From NCBI GenBank assembly GCA_030532035.1, contig JAUNLX010000002.1, positions 62,001 through 126,000 on the forward strand: DNA of 64,000 nucleotides. Direction: 5' to 3'. This stretch comes from Clostridia bacterium (GTDB lineage: Bacteria; Bacillota; Clostridia; Oscillospirales; Acutalibacteraceae). Below are positions 36,571 to 44,274 of this stretch, in pieces; the stretch's first letter is position 1, and the number at the start of each line of letters is the position of its first letter. The position numbers were made by a program, and so were the translations under genes. The notes below the pieces were generated by a model, which searched no databases, was not told the origin of the DNA, and saw nothing but the letters and a program-made list of their open reading frames with translations.

Positions 36571-37782
36571 TTATATTTTCGTCTGACTTGAATTGTCTTT
36601 TTCAACAATTTCAAGCTTATTCAAATCATCGTTTTGTGAGCCGCCTATGTATCCCTCTTTTTGCAACATCTTTATCAAGAACAACATCATAGGAAATAGG
36701 AAGAGACCTACGAAACCCAGTAATTTAGCGCCAATAAACATTGACATGAGAGATATTGCAGGATTTAAATCAAATTGAGTGGCAATAAGCTTTGGCTCAA
36801 TTATTTGTCTTACTACCGTTATTATTATATATGTTATTGCAAGAGCAATAGCAAGCTTATAATCTTGAACAACTAAGCTATAGAGAATCCATGGTCCAAG
36901 AAATGTTCCAGTTCCCAAAATGGGAAGAATATCAAAAAGGGCGATAATCAAAGCTAAAATCAATTTATATTTACCGTCCATAATTTTTGCCCAGGTTATG
37001 ATGTTAAAAGCAATATATAATTCGCAAAAAGTAACAAATAAAATAATTACATAAGATTTTAGAATTTTCTTGATAGAAGCAAAGATAGTATTTTTCATCA
37101 AGAGAAAAGTTTCTCGTTTTTCCGGTTTTATAAAAGAGATGAAAAGTTTTTTAAGTTCATCATAGTCAACAGCTATAAAGCAAGTGAGCACAACCGTTAT
37201 TACAAATCCGAAAAAAGCGGCTGGTATATTTTTGGCAAGATCATATACCTTGGGAACCCCTGCAGAAATAAATTTATTTATATTAAATGTGTTTGTTTGC
37301 GTTGAAACTGCCGCACGATATTGAGGGTCTACTAATTTTTTTAAGCCCTCCGAGGCACTGCGCAAGAAATTTGAAACATAATTTTTGAATATATCTGGAG
37401 TTATATCTAAAATTTTATTTGAAATGGTTTCGAGCCACATAGGTTCAGACACTTTTTGAAAAAAGAAATCCTTAAATGATATGAGTTCGCTGATTATCTT
37501 TTTCCCCGAAAAATATATCACCGTCAATACAAGAGTATAAGTCAAAACGACAACAAGTATAGCAACTATTGCTTTTACAGATTTCTTTTTTATATTAAAT
37601 TTTGCAATAGGCCACTGTGAAACGGCAGCAATAATTATCGCTATTAGTATTGGCGCAATTGTCGGCAATACATATTTAACTACTAAAAAAAGTAAAACTG
37701 ATATTATTGCGACATATAAAACATTTATTATAAAAGTTCTTTTAGACTCAACATTTTCAGTGGAGAAAAAATCTCTTTTCAT
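36571..37782 (-). CDS. AI-2E family transporter
   Basis: 403 residues with about eight membrane helices in the pattern of this family: an N-terminal helix pair with VVKYVLPTIAPILIAIIIA, a central amphipathic part, and the C-terminal signature ILPILGTGTFLGPWILY with LNPAISLMSMFIGAKLLG. Members include exporters and Na+/H+ antiporters; the substrate here is unknown. The link with hom-lysC suggests amino-acid export or ion balance, but this is only an operon inference. Ribosome site AAGGAG. Confidence 0.85.
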   Translation of the reverse strand: MKRDFFSTENVESKRTFIINVLYVAIISVLLFLVVKYVLPTIAPILIAIIIAAVSQWPIAKFNIKKKSVKAIVAILVVVLTYTLVLTVIYFSGKKIISELISFKDFFFQKVSEPMWLETISNKILDITPDIFKNYVSNFLRSASEGLKKLVDPQYRAAVSTQTNTFNINKFISAGVPKVYDLAKNIPAAFFGFVITVVLTCFIAVDYDELKKLFISFIKPEKRETFLLMKNTIFASIKKILKSYVIILFVTFCELYIAFNIITWAKIMDGKYKLILALIIALFDILPILGTGTFLGPWILYSLVVQDYKLAIALAITYIIITVVRQIIEPKLIATQFDLNPAISLMSMFIGAKLLGFVGLFLFPMMLFLIKMLQKEGYIGGSQNDDLNKLEIVEKDNSSQTKI

Positions 37783-37812
37783 AAAAGGCTCCTTATAAAC
37801 AAGCTGAAATAA

Positions 37813-37841
37813 ATTATAAACGATTTTCCGTTATATGACAA
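37813..37841 (-). promoter_or_regulatory. promoter of the AI-2E/hom/lysC operon
   Basis: Minus strand: TTGTCA (37841-37836), 17 bp, TATAAT (37818-37813). Confidence 0.75.
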
Positions 37842-37941
37842 TAATCAAGTACTTTTATATAAAAAGAAATTTTCAATAAATTTTAATGGCAGATATTTTT
37901 GTATAATCTGATTTTTATTACGATATGTAAAACCGCGATTT

Positions 37942-38039
37942 AAGTTAACTTGATTTTTAACACTTAAATCAAACAGCCCGCTTCTGCGGGCTGCTTTAAC
38001 ACTTTCGTTTAATTTACTTAAGGTAAATTGATTTTTACC
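37942..38039. repeat. cluster of palindromes and hairpins upstream of rpe
   Basis: The 300-bp gap holds a 10-bp palindrome AAGTTAACTT (37942-37951), a stem TTGATTT/AAATCAA, a GC-rich hairpin CAGCCCGC/GCGGGCTG (37974-37993), and the inverted repeat AATTTAC-N5-GTAAATT (38011-38029). No run of T follows the GC-rich hairpin on the plus strand, and only weak T-rich sequence on the minus strand. Confidence 0.55.
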
Positions 38040-38056
38040 CCTTCAATTGCTATAAT
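38028..38056 (+). promoter_or_regulatory. promoter of rpe and downstream genes
   Basis: TTGATT (38028-38033), 17 bp, TATAAT (38051-38056), 27 bp before the start. The inverted repeat at 38011-38029 runs up to and overlaps the -35, a usual repressor or activator position. Confidence 0.75.
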
Positions 38057-38083
38057 TATTTCATCAAAATTTGGAGGCAAAAG

Positions 38084-38737
38084 ATGAAAATTTCTCCCTC
38101 GGTATTATCTGCCGATTTTTCAAAATTAGACAGAGAACTCGAAAAAATGTGGAATTCTGGTGCAGAATGGATTCATTATGATGTAATGGATGGCCTTTTC
38201 GTTCCCAATATTACTTTTGGAGCTCCAGTTATCAAGTGCCTGAAAGATAAAACGAAGGCCGTAAGTGATGTACATCTCATGATAGAAGATCCCATAAAAT
38301 ATATTGAAGATTTTGCAAATGCTGGTGCAGATTATATTACTTTTCATATTGAATCAAAGTCCGACATAAAACAGACTATTCAAAAAATAAAAGATTGTGG
38401 CTGTAAAGCTGGTCTTACTTTGAGGCCTAAAACTGATATTAACAAACTTCTCCCATATCTTGAAATGATCGACCTTGTTTTAATTATGACTGTTGAGCCT
38501 GGATTTTCAGGTCAAAGCTTTATGGCTGATCAAGTTGAAAAAATAAAAATCGTCAGACAAAAAGCTAAAGAGTTGAATTTAGATTTAATAATAAATGTTG
38601 ATGGTGGGATAAATACGGAAAATATCAATATCGTTTCCAAAGCGGGAGCAGATGTTGTTGTTTCAGGAAGTACAGTTTTCAAATCGGAAGATCCTGCAAA
38701 GACTATTGCCGAATTAAAGAAAAACGCTGTTGTTTAA
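38084..38737 (+). CDS. rpe: ribulose-phosphate 3-epimerase
   Basis: Interconverts ribulose-5-P and xylulose-5-P in the pentose phosphate pathway. A TIM barrel with SPSVLSADFSKL, the metal/catalytic Asp and His in HYDVMDGLFVPNITFG and DVHLMI, MTVEPGFSGQ, and the second catalytic Asp in NVDGGINTEN; the phosphate-binding end is VVSGSTVF. Length 217 normal. Ribosome site GGAGG. Confidence 0.97.
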   Translation: MKISPSVLSADFSKLDRELEKMWNSGAEWIHYDVMDGLFVPNITFGAPVIKCLKDKTKAVSDVHLMIEDPIKYIEDFANAGADYITFHIESKSDIKQTIQKIKDCGCKAGLTLRPKTDINKLLPYLEMIDLVLIMTVEPGFSGQSFMADQVEKIKIVRQKAKELNLDLIINVDGGINTENINIVSKAGADVVVSGSTVFKSEDPAKTIAELKKNAVV

Positions 38738-38738
38738 T

Positions 38739-39791
38739 ATGGTAAAAGAAGAACAAATTGAAAAGAAAAAATTCACAATAAAAGAATATATGATAGATTT
38801 GATAATAATGTTATCTTGTCTGTCTATTATGGGTATTTATCTAAACGGAGCGAGAGCTCTATTTATAATTCTTATTTGTATTTTTACAGGAGTTCTTTCA
38901 GAGAGTTTTATTGATTTTGTAATAAGAAAAAAAATTCGTACCTCGGTCGTTGATTTAAATACGGTTGCACATTCTATGATAGTGGCTCTGTGTATGCCAG
39001 TTTCTATACCTTTGTTTTTTCCGATAATTGGTACCTTGGTGACTGTTGTAATAGGTAAAATTCCTTTCGGAGAATCAAAAGAACAAATTTTTGTTCCCTC
39101 GGCTGTTGGGCTTTCTTTTTTAAGCGTTGCTTATGGAGAATATCTTTTTACTTTTAGAGCTTTTGAATTTATAAAAAGTAAAGAGATAAGTGGAATAAAC
39201 GATTTATCGTTGGCAGGTATGTTAAAGCAAGGCAAATCCATAATGCCCGATGCGATGAATGTTATACAAGTTATAATTGGCAGAGTTACAGGACCGATTG
39301 GAACTACTGCTATAATTTTATTTTTAGGCTGTTTTATCTATCTTGCTATAAAGAGGAGAGAACAGCTTGTGGTCATCTTTTTCTACCTTTTTGCAATTAC
39401 TCTGGTAGCAATTATTTCTCCCAGAGTTTATACCGGAAGAAAAATTTCTATATTAATGGAATTGAGCGCAGGTTATGTTTTATTTGGCTCAATATTTATG
39501 CTGTCTGATTTAATTACTTCGCCAAAAAATCCTATAGCTCGTGGGGCATATGGTTTCTTTGCCGGCATACTCACTATGTTATTTAGGCATTTTGGAAAAT
39601 TTGAAGATGGCGTATTTTTTGTTGTTATTTTGATGAATGCTATGTCTGATTTTTTCGAACGATTGGGCTTGAAAATTGAAAGTCTTTCGGACGAAAACAA
39701 AAAGAATAAAGGAGCAGTTAAAAAAGTTGAAAAAAAGCACAGAAACTACAGAAAAATTAAAAAAGGACAAGAAAAACAAGAAATTAAGTAG
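38739..39791 (+). CDS. RnfD/NqrB-like membrane protein lacking the flavin motif
   Basis: 350 residues with 8-10 membrane helices. It matches the NQR2/RnfD/RnfE family in FVPSAVGLSFLSVAYGEY (canonical NPAAVGLAF), RVTGPIGTTAIILFLGCFIYL (canonical GxIGETSALAxLLGGxYL) and SDLITSPKNPIARGAYGFFAG. I find no S-G-A-T-like motif, the site of covalent FMN attachment in RnfD/NqrB; the corresponding stretch reads NDLSLAGMLKQG. The C-terminus adds a Lys-rich tail. The start is ATG 38739, 1 nt after the rpe stop; there is no strong ribosome site, so coupling to rpe is likely. Role unknown; redox activity doubtful. Confidence 0.75.
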   Translation: MVKEEQIEKKKFTIKEYMIDLIIMLSCLSIMGIYLNGARALFIILICIFTGVLSESFIDFVIRKKIRTSVVDLNTVAHSMIVALCMPVSIPLFFPIIGTLVTVVIGKIPFGESKEQIFVPSAVGLSFLSVAYGEYLFTFRAFEFIKSKEISGINDLSLAGMLKQGKSIMPDAMNVIQVIIGRVTGPIGTTAIILFLGCFIYLAIKRREQLVVIFFYLFAITLVAIISPRVYTGRKISILMELSAGYVLFGSIFMLSDLITSPKNPIARGAYGFFAGILTMLFRHFGKFEDGVFFVVILMNAMSDFFERLGLKIESLSDENKKNKGAVKKVEKKHRNYRKIKKGQEKQEIK

Positions 39792-40848
39792 AGAACTTTT
39801 TTCTGAAATCTTAATTAAAAATCCTGTTTTAGTTGGTGCTATTGGGCTTTGCCCGATTGTCGCTATAAGTAATTCTTTGGAAATTGCCTTTGTGTTTAGC
39901 TTAATAACCATAATTATGATGATTTTTACTCAAGTTTTAACCGCTCTTATTTTTTCAAAATTTCCGCAGTGGATAAGATACGGATTATATGCACTGTCTA
40001 ATATGATTGTTGTAACCGGTGCAATGTTTATAATATATAAGTTTTTGCCCAATAAAATGTCTACTTTTGGAATATATCTACCTTTGCTCGCTGTAAATCC
40101 CGTCATTACAAGACAGTGTGAGCTTGTGGCAGTTTTTTCAAAAGCTTCTTCTGCGCTTAAAAATGCAATAGCTTCGTCTTTAGGATATGCCTTGATAGTT
40201 ATGATTGTTGGATTTATAAAAGGCTTATGGGGAGCGGGGAAAATTTTTGGAAATGGAATAGATTCTTACATAACCTCTAATGCGGCATTTATGCCTTTTA
40301 CTGGATTTATTATACTTGCTTTTTTAGCCGCTCTTTTGAGAATATATTTTAGAAAAATAGATCCTATGTATGCAGAAGAACTGACTGTTCGTTCAAGAAG
40401 TTCACTGAAATCAAGAATTACAGAGAGGGCAAAGCCCACTGAAGAAAAAATAAATGTTGAAGAAAACAACGAAACTTTTGACAAAAAGAAAGAAAATAAT
40501 AAGAAAATTGAAATTATAAATTTGAATTTAAAAGATGAAAAGAAAGAAAAACAGCAAGCGACTGATTCAAATTCAGCGGATAGCGATATAAAAGTAAAAA
40601 TTAAAAATATAGAAAATATAGAATTGGAAGAAAAACCATCTGAGAAAAACGAAAATTTAGAAAAAGAAGATAAAGAAAAAAATAATATAGTAGATGAAAA
40701 AGCAGAAGAAAAATTAGACGAAAAAAAAGAAAAAACTAAAGAGAAAGAAAAAACTACCGACAAAATAGCAAATTTAGATATGCTTACAAAGATGTCCGTT
40801 GAAGAAATTATAAAGAGATCAAAAACAGATAAAGGGGCCGACAAATGA
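39727..40848 (+). CDS. RnfE/NqrD-like membrane protein with long charged tail
   Basis: 373 residues. Helices with ILIKNPVLVGAIGLCP, ATISNS-like AISNSLEIA and IYLPLLAVNPVITRQCELV align with RnfE/NqrD. The first iron-sulfur Cys is kept (GLCP, about residue 42) but the second is Pro (N-C to N-P, about 125). After the last helix (about 220) comes a 150-residue tail very rich in Lys and Glu, absent from canonical RnfE. It starts within the end of the RnfD-like gene; TTG 39727 preceded by GGAG is my choice, and TTG 39676 is possible. ATGA overlap with the next gene. Confidence 0.7.
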   Translation: MKKSTETTEKLKKDKKNKKLSRELFSEILIKNPVLVGAIGLCPIVAISNSLEIAFVFSLITIIMMIFTQVLTALIFSKFPQWIRYGLYALSNMIVVTGAMFIIYKFLPNKMSTFGIYLPLLAVNPVITRQCELVAVFSKASSALKNAIASSLGYALIVMIVGFIKGLWGAGKIFGNGIDSYITSNAAFMPFTGFIILAFLAALLRIYFRKIDPMYAEELTVRSRSSLKSRITERAKPTEEKINVEENNETFDKKKENNKKIEIINLNLKDEKKEKQQATDSNSADSDIKVKIKNIENIELEEKPSEKNENLEKEDKEKNNIVDEKAEEKLDEKKEKTKEKEKTTDKIANLDMLTKMSVEEIIKRSKTDKGADK

Positions 40849-41459
40849 ATATTTTTCTTGGATTTTTATCGGCAATTTTTTATATGGGCTTAAGTCAAAA
40901 CCTTGTTTTTTCTGGTGGCTTTGGCTCAAGTGAAGTAATTAGAACTGCCGCAAGACCTGGTCAGCTTAAAATTTTCTTTTTGAGCATAACTTTTTTCTCG
41001 ACGATAACAGCTCTTGTTTCGAGATTGTTTTTGCTCTTCCCACGACTTAAAACTGCAGAAGAATTTATAATTGTAATAGTTTTTGTTTTGATTTTAATTG
41101 CTATTTACTTTTTGACTTTGATTTTTGTAAAAATAGCACTTTCTAAGTCTTCATGGAAACAAGAACAGAAAGAAAAATTTTATAGACAAATATCTATTGC
41201 CGCTCTAAATACCATTGTATTGGCTCTGCCATTCATTTCAAAGAAAACAGCTTTTGGAATTTTAGATTCAGTTGGTGCAGGACTGGGTGCTGGGCTCGCT
41301 TTCATTATAGCGACATTCTTCTTAAATGAGGGAATGAAAAGGCTGGAAAAAAAGACGAGTATTCCTAAAAGTTTCAAGGGAACAGCGATAGTTTTTTTAT
41401 ATATGGGAATTATAGCTATGGCATTTACCGGATTTTCAGGTAAATCTTTGTTTTTCTAA
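40845..41459 (+). CDS. RnfA/NqrE-like membrane protein without iron-sulfur cysteines
   Basis: 204 residues, six membrane helices. The C-terminal half aligns well with RnfA: DSVGAGLGAGLAFIIATFF, MKRLEKKTSIPKSFKGTAI and MGIIAMAFTGFSG (canonical LAFMGFSG). Both cysteines that hold the RnfA/RnfE iron-sulfur centre are missing: the FLGLCP region reads SGGFGSSEV (about 23-31) and the NCAVLG region reads NTIVLA (about 122-127). Ends 8 nt before the desulfurase gene. Confidence 0.75.
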   Translation: MNIFLGFLSAIFYMGLSQNLVFSGGFGSSEVIRTAARPGQLKIFFLSITFFSTITALVSRLFLLFPRLKTAEEFIIVIVFVLILIAIYFLTLIFVKIALSKSSWKQEQKEKFYRQISIAALNTIVLALPFISKKTAFGILDSVGAGLGAGLAFIIATFFLNEGMKRLEKKTSIPKSFKGTAIVFLYMGIIAMAFTGFSGKSLFF

Positions 41460-41467
41460 GGAGAAAG

Positions 41468-42580
41468 ATGATTTATTTTGACAACGCTTCTACAACAAAA
41501 CCAACCAAAGATGTAATAGATATAATGGCGCAGGCAAATTATACAAATTTTGCAAATGCGTCATCATTACATAAAATAGGAAATGATTCAAAAAATCTGC
41601 TTGAAGCTTCAAGAAAGCAAATTGCGGATTTTTTATCTATTAAATCAGATGATTTATATTTCACTTCTGGAGGAACAGAGTCGAACAATATTATGCTCAT
41701 TGGCTCTGCACTTAAAAATTTAAAAAGTAGAGGCAATATAATAACTGATCGACTGGAGCATCCGAGTGTGATAGAAGCCTGTAAAATAGCTGAACTTTTA
41801 GGCACAGAAATTCGCTTTGTCAAAAGTGACAAGGACGGAAAAATTGATTTGGCAAATTTACAGGAACTGATTGATGAAAAAACTCTGCTTTGCAGTTTTA
41901 TGTTAGTAAATAATGAAACTGGAGTTGTGAATCCGATTGAGCAAGCAGCTGAAATTATTCATTCTAAAAATCAAAAAACTCTTTTGCACTGTGATGCAGT
42001 ACAGGGATTTACCAAAATAAACTTGCCGACAAAAGATATTGATGCTTTTTCTGTAAGTTCGCATAAAATACATGGTCCCAAAGGAATAGGCGCATTATAT
42101 TTAAAAAATAAAAATGCTGTTAGAACACCGGTTACAGGTGGTGGGCAAGAAAAAAACTTGCGTGGTGGAACTGAAGCTTTGCCAATAATAATGGGTTTTG
42201 CAAAAGCCGTTTCTGCGAGTGTTAAACAAAAGAAAAATGTTTATGAGATAAACAAATATCTGAGAAAAGAATTGACGAAAATCAAAGATGTTGTGATAAA
42301 TTCTCCTGATGATGCTTCAGATTATATTTTGAATATTTCTATTTTGCCACTACCGTCAGAAGTTGCAAGAAATGCCCTTTCCATGGAAGAAATTTATGTT
42401 TCTTCGGGTTCTGCTTGTACTAAAGGACATGAAAGTCATGTGCTTGTAGGATTGAATTTACCTAAAGATAGACGGCAGTCGGCAATAAGACTCAGCTTTT
42501 CCGATTATAATACTTTAGATGAAGCGAAAGTATTTGTTGAAAAATTAAAAGAGATTATTACAAAGTATGGTGTGAAATAA
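41468..42580 (+). CDS. cysteine desulfurase (NifS/IscS family)
   Basis: PLP enzyme giving persulfide sulfur from cysteine. N-terminal YFDNASTTKP, SGGTESNN, the PLP Lys in SVSSHKIHGPKGIGALY (about residue 199), and the catalytic Cys in SSGSACTKGHESH (about 316). The insertion around the active-site loop fits the class seen paired with thiI (Bacillus NifZ-like). It lies 0 nt upstream of thiI, so sulfur delivery for 4-thiouridine and thiamine thiazole is likely. Confidence 0.94.
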   Translation: MIYFDNASTTKPTKDVIDIMAQANYTNFANASSLHKIGNDSKNLLEASRKQIADFLSIKSDDLYFTSGGTESNNIMLIGSALKNLKSRGNIITDRLEHPSVIEACKIAELLGTEIRFVKSDKDGKIDLANLQELIDEKTLLCSFMLVNNETGVVNPIEQAAEIIHSKNQKTLLHCDAVQGFTKINLPTKDIDAFSVSSHKIHGPKGIGALYLKNKNAVRTPVTGGGQEKNLRGGTEALPIIMGFAKAVSASVKQKKNVYEINKYLRKELTKIKDVVINSPDDASDYILNISILPLPSEVARNALSMEEIYVSSGSACTKGHESHVLVGLNLPKDRRQSAIRLSFSDYNTLDEAKVFVEKLKEIITKYGVK

Positions 42581-43741
42581 ATGAAAAAAATGATTTTAAT
42601 TAAACCTGGAGAACTTTATCTCAAAGGCAAAAATAGATATATTTTTGAAAATCGTCTATCTGATAATATAAAAAAGGCGATTTCGGGAATGGGCGATTTT
42701 GAAGTCAAAAAATCACAATCTGCCATAACTGTAATTCCGAGAGGTCAGGAAGATACAGATCCTGTTTTTCAAAGACTTCAAAAAGTTTTTGGAATAGCCA
42801 GACTTTCCACAGCTTATATTTTCCCAAAAGATTTAGATGTAATTTTTAGCGAGGGAGCAGACTTAGCTGTTTCTCTTTTGCAAAATGAAAAAACTTTCAA
42901 AGTTGAAAGCAAAAGATCGGACAAAAAATTCAAATTAAAATCTCCTGAAATATCTAAACTTATGGGAGCGGAAATTTTAAAAAGAAATGGTAAGCTTAAA
43001 GTTGATGTCAATAATCCGGACAGAACGATTTTTGTGGAAATTAGGGATTCGGCTTTTATTCACACTAATCAAACAAAAGGAGCTGGTGGATTGCCTTTGG
43101 GAAGCTCTGGCAAAGGAACTCTACTTTTGTCTGGTGGAATAGACAGTCCAGTTTCAGCTTATTTAATGGCAAAAAGAGGACTTAAATTGAATGCTGTTCA
43201 CTTTACTTCCCCTCCATTTACCAGCCCTGCAGCAGAAGACAAGGTAAAAAGACTGGTTGAAAAGTTAAATGTTTTCACCGGTTCAATGGATTTATATTTG
43301 GTTTATTTTACTGAAATTCAACAAGCAATTCGTGAAAAATGCAAAGAGGAATATTTCACCCTCATAATGCGTCGATTTATGATGAGAATCGCAGAAAATA
43401 TAGCTTTTAAAACAGGCTCTAAGGCTCTAATTACGGGGGAAAGTTTAGGTCAGGTTGCGTCTCAGACACTTCCTGCTTTAAATTCGACAGACTCTGTTGC
43501 CACAATGTCAATTTTAAGACCACTTATAGGGCTTGATAAATTTGAAATATCAGAAATTTCTCAAAAAATTGATACTTATGATATTTCCTGTGAACCATAT
43601 GAAGACTGTTGTACTGTTTTTACTCCAACGCATCCAAAAATAAATCCCAAAATGGAAGATGTTATTAGAGAAGAGCAAAAGCTCGACATAGATGAACTTA
43701 TTTCAAAGGCTTTGGAGAAAACTCGAAAGGAAATAATTTGA
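42581..43741 (+). CDS. thiI: tRNA 4-thiouridine synthase ThiI
   Basis: An N-terminal ferredoxin-like/THUMP region (about 1-165) precedes the PP-loop ATP pyrophosphatase, LLLSGGIDSPVSAYLMAKRG (about 184-190), and a conserved GESLGQVASQTL and DYSDPYEDCCTVF-like segment (SCEPYEDCCTVFTP). Length 386 shows no C-terminal rhodanese domain, the normal form in Firmicutes, where the desulfurase donates sulfur directly. Its stop overlaps the next start (TTGA). Confidence 0.95.
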   Translation: MKKMILIKPGELYLKGKNRYIFENRLSDNIKKAISGMGDFEVKKSQSAITVIPRGQEDTDPVFQRLQKVFGIARLSTAYIFPKDLDVIFSEGADLAVSLLQNEKTFKVESKRSDKKFKLKSPEISKLMGAEILKRNGKLKVDVNNPDRTIFVEIRDSAFIHTNQTKGAGGLPLGSSGKGTLLLSGGIDSPVSAYLMAKRGLKLNAVHFTSPPFTSPAAEDKVKRLVEKLNVFTGSMDLYLVYFTEIQQAIREKCKEEYFTLIMRRFMMRIAENIAFKTGSKALITGESLGQVASQTLPALNSTDSVATMSILRPLIGLDKFEISEISQKIDTYDISCEPYEDCCTVFTPTHPKINPKMEDVIREEQKLDIDELISKALEKTRKEII

Positions 43742-44205
43742 ATTTAGTTGAACTTTTACAGAAAAAAAACTTAACACTTTCTGTCGCAGAATCTTGTACT
43801 GGAGGGCTTATAAGTAGCTTAATAACTGATATACCTGATTCTTCAAAAGTTTTTGTCTTTGGAGCAGTAACATACTCACTTTCGATGAAAGAAAAATTGT
43901 TGTCAGTTTCTCATACTCATTTGGTGAAAAATGGGCCATATAACTATGAAACCGTAATTGAAATGGCAAAAAACATCAAAAAATATTCAAAAACCGATGT
44001 GTCTATTGCAGTTAGTGGCGTAGCAGGTCCGTCAGATGAAATTGATACAAAGGCTGGAGTTTGCTATGTGGCAGTAGACTTTTGTGGAAAAATATATACC
44101 AAAATTATAGACACAAAAACGAACAAAAGAAAAACAAATAAAGAAAAATTTGCAAGAAAATCTATAGAATTTTTAATTGAAATTATAGAAAATCATTGTG
44201 ATTAA
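43738..44205 (+). CDS. CinA C-terminal domain protein (nicotinamide-nucleotide amidase, PncC-like)
   Basis: 155 residues, stand-alone. The catalytic Ser motif SVAESCTGGLISSLITDIP is intact, followed by VFGAVTYSLSMKEKLL, the SIAVSGVAGPS motif and GVCYVAV. This domain deamidates NMN to nicotinate mononucleotide. It starts at TTG overlapping thiI, so it belongs to the nifS-thiI operon. The sequence supplies an intact reference for the degenerate CinA relative two genes downstream. Confidence 0.92.
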   Translation: MNLVELLQKKNLTLSVAESCTGGLISSLITDIPDSSKVFVFGAVTYSLSMKEKLLSVSHTHLVKNGPYNYETVIEMAKNIKKYSKTDVSIAVSGVAGPSDEIDTKAGVCYVAVDFCGKIYTKIIDTKTNKRKTNKEKFARKSIEFLIEIIENHCD

Positions 44206-44241
44206 TCTTCAACATAAAATATACAAAAAACTTAAATTGTG

Positions 44242-44258
44242 TTATCATTAAATGATAA
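44242..44258. promoter_or_regulatory. palindrome before the sortase gene
   Basis: TTATCATT-A-AATGATAA, a perfect 8-bp inverted repeat around one base, lies 17 nt before the TTG start. It is a candidate operator or weak hairpin; no clear promoter is visible beside it. Confidence 0.4.
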
Positions 44259-44274
44259 TAAAAGAGGTGATATC

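Noticed and set aside
37783-37812. Lysine or threonine leader control for the hom-lysC operon
   Set aside because: The promoter leaves only about 25 nt before the first gene; no room for a riboswitch or attenuator.
40266-40844. Long minus-strand reading frame (192 codons) opposite the RnfE-like gene
   Set aside because: It is Ser/Phe-rich text produced by the complement of the Lys/Glu-rich tail; no ribosome site, and the plus frame has clear family similarity.
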